NCBI GenBank assembly: GCA_002633005.1
Contig: NMRA01001088.1
Span: 1-58,025 of the forward strand
Length of the DNA: 58,025 bases
Source: Phoronis australis
Taxonomy: Eukaryota; Phoronida; Phoronidae
Direction: 5' to 3'
This document shows, piece after piece, positions 55,117-58,025 of this stretch. The notes beneath the pieces were generated by a model. The model was given only the letters and a program-made list of their open reading frames with translations, made no database searches and was not told the DNA's origin. A program made the translations under genes and the position numbers. Position 1 is the first letter of the stretch; each line of letters opens with the position of its first letter.

Positions 55117-55299
55117 GTACTTCGGGTTTCAAGCGTTCGGACATTGGGACGTTTATTTCGAAAATTGCAAGAGATGCAAATAGATCCTGGGATGCCTCGT
55201 CAAGGTTTGAAGTAGTCTATGATGAACGGATCAAATTTAGTAGCGCATGTAAGTCTTTCGAATGGACTTGGCAACCTCAAGGGTCTTAGTGTCAACTGA

Positions 55300-55488
55300 G
55301 CTGCGAAACGAGATGCTGACATTGTAGAGGCTTACAAGCTCATTGACACAGCAGTTGACGAAGTGCAAGCGTTGAGAACAAACATCGAAGATATCTGGGT
55401 AGAATGGTTCCAAGACGAGCAAATCATTGGATCCGATATACAAATTCCTCGGCAGTCTAGACAACAGAAGGATAGGACTAACGTATGA
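55300..55488 (+). pseudogene. Relic of a hAT/TTF-type transposase-like protein
   Basis: One frame reads AAKRDADIVEAYKLIDTAVD, VQALRTNIEDIWVEWFQD, IPRQSRQQKDRTNV and stop. It matches the coiled-coil region with the following P-R-x-x-x-R-Q-x-x-R-x-N-V block in hAT-derived 'TTF zinc finger' proteins. Upstream codons are interrupted by stops; the catalytic and dimerisation regions are absent. Confidence 0.55.
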
Positions 55489-56605
55489 GTAACCACTAGG
55501 GAATTAAAATTTTAGAGAGAAGTTTTCAATTCAAAATTTTTTGCATAGTACCCTTTAGGTCTGGACCAGGCCAGCTTGATTTGTGTAGATGGCTGAGTTT
55601 CAGTGTACATCTGGTCCCTCGGCGAACTAGTCATGTGATTTTTTTACCAAAGTGTGCTTTATAAAACTATTTATCTCAGCCAGTACTGTTTGGTCGACTA
55701 TTTTTATAGGGATAATAAGCACAGGTGTACTCTTGGTCTCGTGACGGACCAGGTCAGCTTTTTGTGTACTCTCAGTGTACATCTGGTCTCTCTGCAAACT
55801 AGTCCAGTGTATCTTTTCACCACTGTGCACAGGATGTTTTGGTTTCGTGAAACTGTTTTCAGATGATTTGTTTCCTGATAGATTTGACGTTTTTCAATTG
55901 TTGTGAACGTGATTCAGCTTAATAAAGTGATACCTAATTATGTATTGTCGCTTTTAATAATAGAATATAAGTTGAGAGCACCATCGTTCACCAGTTTTTC
56001 TCGTAACGAGACAGAACACATGTTTACGCGATCACCTGATATTCAAGTTTTTACGCACCGTCGGTGCTCCTTAATTATGCTCTTGAATATTTGGAAATTG
56101 TCTAAACCCCTGTATACACACCACACTTTTTCGTATACGACTTTTCGTGTGCTAAAAAAGGTGTGTGTAAGCAGATGTTCCAACAAAATTTTTTGCTGGT
56201 GGCGTGACTCATACCCAGATGTGCACAATATGGTTTCACGAAACTTATGTGCCAAGTTCATGTGACGAAATCGAGAAGGGTTTTTAATTATCTTAAGAAA
56301 AACTCCAGAGACATGTTAAGTGCCAGAAACTTAACAGGGTGCATGGAAATTTCACTATTTGGCTACAAAAACAAAAAATATGTACACGGGAGGGGAAACC
56401 CCCCTCCCGACCTCCCCACGCTCGGCGCCACGCGCCTAGGATTCGACCTTGGCGGGAATCCTAAATCCCCCCCCTTGGTGAAAACGTAGATCTGCTACTG
56501 TACGGGTATTTCGTACTACCTGTGTCAGAACTGACAGAAGTACAAAAAGTCGGAAGACAAGAAACCAACAGAGTGTTAGCTGAGACCAAAGAAGTCAATA
56601 TATAG

Positions 56606-56887
56606 GTGAAGCAAGGCAATTTTGTTTGTAAATATGAAGGTCGCCGATATCTCGGACAAGTCGTGGACACAGATGATGTCGACTTGCCTGTGGAGGTCAA
56701 CTTCTTAAAGCCGTCCAGTAAAATGAGTGGATTGTTTATGTGGCCGGCCGAAGGAAACAAGATTTGGCTACGGAAAGATGACATCCTGAATCTCGTCATG
56801 GACCTCGCACCTACTGGGAAAGCTGCAGAGCGTTCAAGGCGTCAGATGAATTGCTGGACTATCTTGACTTTTCCTAATGACGTTTAA
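56606..56887 (+). pseudogene. C-terminal fragment of a transposon-associated protein
   Basis: Encodes KQGNFVCKYEGRRYLGQVVD, VEVNFLKPSSKMSGLFMWPA, IWLRKDDIL. The pattern G-x-F-V-x-x-Y-E-G...GQV...V-x-F-x-x-x-S-x-x...F-x-W-P...D-D-I resembles a small beta-barrel domain at the C-terminus of uncharacterised proteins spread by transposons in fish and cnidarians. The N-terminal part is missing and the last residues drift. Confidence 0.45.
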
Positions 56888-56926
56888 AGCCCAGTTAAAA
56901 TTGCCGTTAAAAGGCTTTTAACCTTA

Positions 56927-56984
56927 ACAGTCTTTAGCCCAATTGTCAACGCTTTTAAGCGTTGACAATTGGGCTAAAGACTGT
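56927..56984. repeat. Perfect palindrome, 28-bp arms with 2-bp centre
   Basis: ACAGTCTTTAGCCCAATTGT continues to CAACGCTT, then TT, then the exact reverse complement. The next base pair does not extend it. Confidence 0.95.
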
Positions 56985-57294
56985 CATTTACGGGACGTGA
57001 CATGTGGCGTGTTAGATGTCAGGCACAATTGTATAGCAAATGTTGTAAAAATCTTGAATGCAAACTTTTGGATTTACCTGTACATGTACATGTGAGTTGT
57101 GTTACAAATGTCTCCACGTGCCTTCTTGCATCACAGACGGTTGAATTGTAATCTGTTGTCATTTTTATTACGTAATCAGTTACATCAACTCATACAAGTG
57201 ACAACAAATAGCCTTCAATTCGTATACTATCCGTCATTATTTCATACCAGTTTTTCCTGAAGTGTAGGTGGTCAGAAATAATTTCCACCGACAC

Positions 57295-57419
57295 AATATC
57301 ACTTGCCCCTCACTTACGGGACATGTTGTGTCATTTACGAGACGTCTTTAAATTCANAATATCACTTGCCCCTCACTTACGGGACATGTTGTGTCATTTA
57401 CGAGACGTCTTTAAATTCA
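57295..57419. repeat. 62-bp exact duplication around an N
   Basis: 57295-57356 and 57358-57419 are identical, with N at 57357. The single N and perfect identity point to two contig ends joined without removing their overlap. Confidence 0.9.
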
Positions 57420-58025
57420 CTTAAGGATTTTTTTAGTCATCACTTTACCGGATATTGGATACCAGTTTTTGAATGATCGATAGTCGCTAATGAAAATTAA
57501 GACAAGTGCAAACACCAGGGCACCTGTTTTTATAAAACATAGTTATAAACAAACGACGTGTTTTAAGAAAATAAAAATTTAGTTCAAAAGTTAAATTTTT
57601 AAATGTCCACGAAAAATACACAAGAAAGTAGAAAATACTAAGAGCTGTTTTCCTCAATTTTACCAAGCATGCTGATTGATAAAATTGCTCAATGAGAGTG
57701 TTTGTTATCATTGATAACAAACTACAGCGAAAATTGACCCAAGGAACGCGTTTTTCAGTTTTCAGATAAATTATCCAGTAGCTCTAATAAAACAACAAAA
57801 TAACTCTATAACTGCATTTGCTGAGCTGAGGAAATTGTTCAAACTTATCATTCATACGTTAAACTAAGAAAAAATAATACGTTAGCTCCAGATGAAGATA
57901 CTTGAAAATCGAGTGTCTCAGGTGTCGAATTGTCGCGATTCATTGAGAATGGCTCTTGTAACTGATGTACAGTAAAGTTGTCTTGCGCAGTGTAGATGTA
58001 CATGTAATATTTTTGAAAAAAATTC
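57420..58025. other. AT-rich end of window, no gene seen
   Basis: A GTTTGTTATCA palindrome with 11-bp arms lies at 57700-57722. The last 50 bp (57974-58025, AAAGTTGTCTTGCGCAGTGT to TTTTTGAAAA) repeat 54600-54665 in direct orientation, so a dispersed repeat is cut by the window edge. Confidence 0.5.

Larger units (their letters stand above)
54091..56509. mobile_element. hAT-like region, possibly one worn element
   Basis: The left edge CAGTGGCGGATCTACAGGGG (54091) is the inverted relative of GTAGATCTGCTACTG (about 56487-56501) and of the end at 47126-47141. A G/C-rich block near the right end, CCCGACCTCCCCACGCTCGG, matches the one near 47040. A hAT-type protein relic lies between (55300-55488). 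No target duplication was found, so the two edges may belong to different insertions. Confidence 0.45.

Noticed and set aside
57700-57722. GATA-containing 11-bp-arm palindrome
   Set aside because: Short AT-rich palindromes of this size are expected by chance in this composition; no context supports a regulatory role.

Overview
This is nuclear DNA from an animal, most likely a cnidarian and probably an anthozoan (coral or anemone). The evidence is GT-AG introns of about 0.1 to 4 kb, a secreted multidomain astacin protease carrying ShKT domains (abundant in cnidarians), and many decayed DNA transposons and retroelements. There are no bacterial-type operons, CRISPR arrays or rRNA genes, and I found no convincing tRNA gene. 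The organism call is inference.

The main gene lies on the + strand from 4291 to 39028. I could join 23 exons with GT-AG junctions and fully consistent reading phases into one 1,071-residue protein. Its order is signal peptide, propeptide with an RKKR furin-like site, astacin metalloprotease domain, EGF, CUB, EGF, TSP1, MAM, ShKT, short Pro/Thr linker, ShKT, ShKT, Pro/Thr linker, F5/8 type C (discoidin) domain and stop. Every accessory module from the first EGF onward is bounded by phase-1 introns, the classic signature of exon shuffling. The predicted protein is a secreted zinc endopeptidase whose tail modules would target it to matrix, glycans or cell surfaces.

Layout. 1-4136 is repeats: a TIR-bounded element holding a relic XPG-like gene, then a 761-bp unit present twice around a single N. 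4137-39028 is the astacin gene. Its introns hold a TA microsatellite, a small MITE, a three-unit tandem repeat, a LINE reverse-transcriptase relic, a complete 1,941-bp Kolobok-like element (21023-22971), a Penelope-like relic and a fold-back hairpin. 39029-44235 is intergenic, with a complex repeat array (about 40.5-43.4 kb). 44236-49256 is a second, head-to-tail astacin copy: promoter region, signal-peptide exon and propeptide exon are recognisable, but the propeptide exon has an in-frame TAG and no later exon was found, so it looks like a partial pseudogene. Its first intron holds a hAT-like element with a second 1,941-bp Kolobok copy nested inside it in opposite orientation to the first. 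49257-58025 is transposon graveyard: a 0.94-kb inverted repeat next to a frameshifted THAP relic, a hAT-like region, another transposon-associated protein fragment, a perfect 28-bp-arm palindrome and a 62-bp repeat split by an N.

The points most worth following up are the long astacin architecture built from class 1-1 modules, the nonsense-carrying tandem paralog, and the Kolobok derivative in which a THAP gene and a P2X7-ballast-like zinc-domain gene face each other tail to tail, in two length-identical inverted copies.
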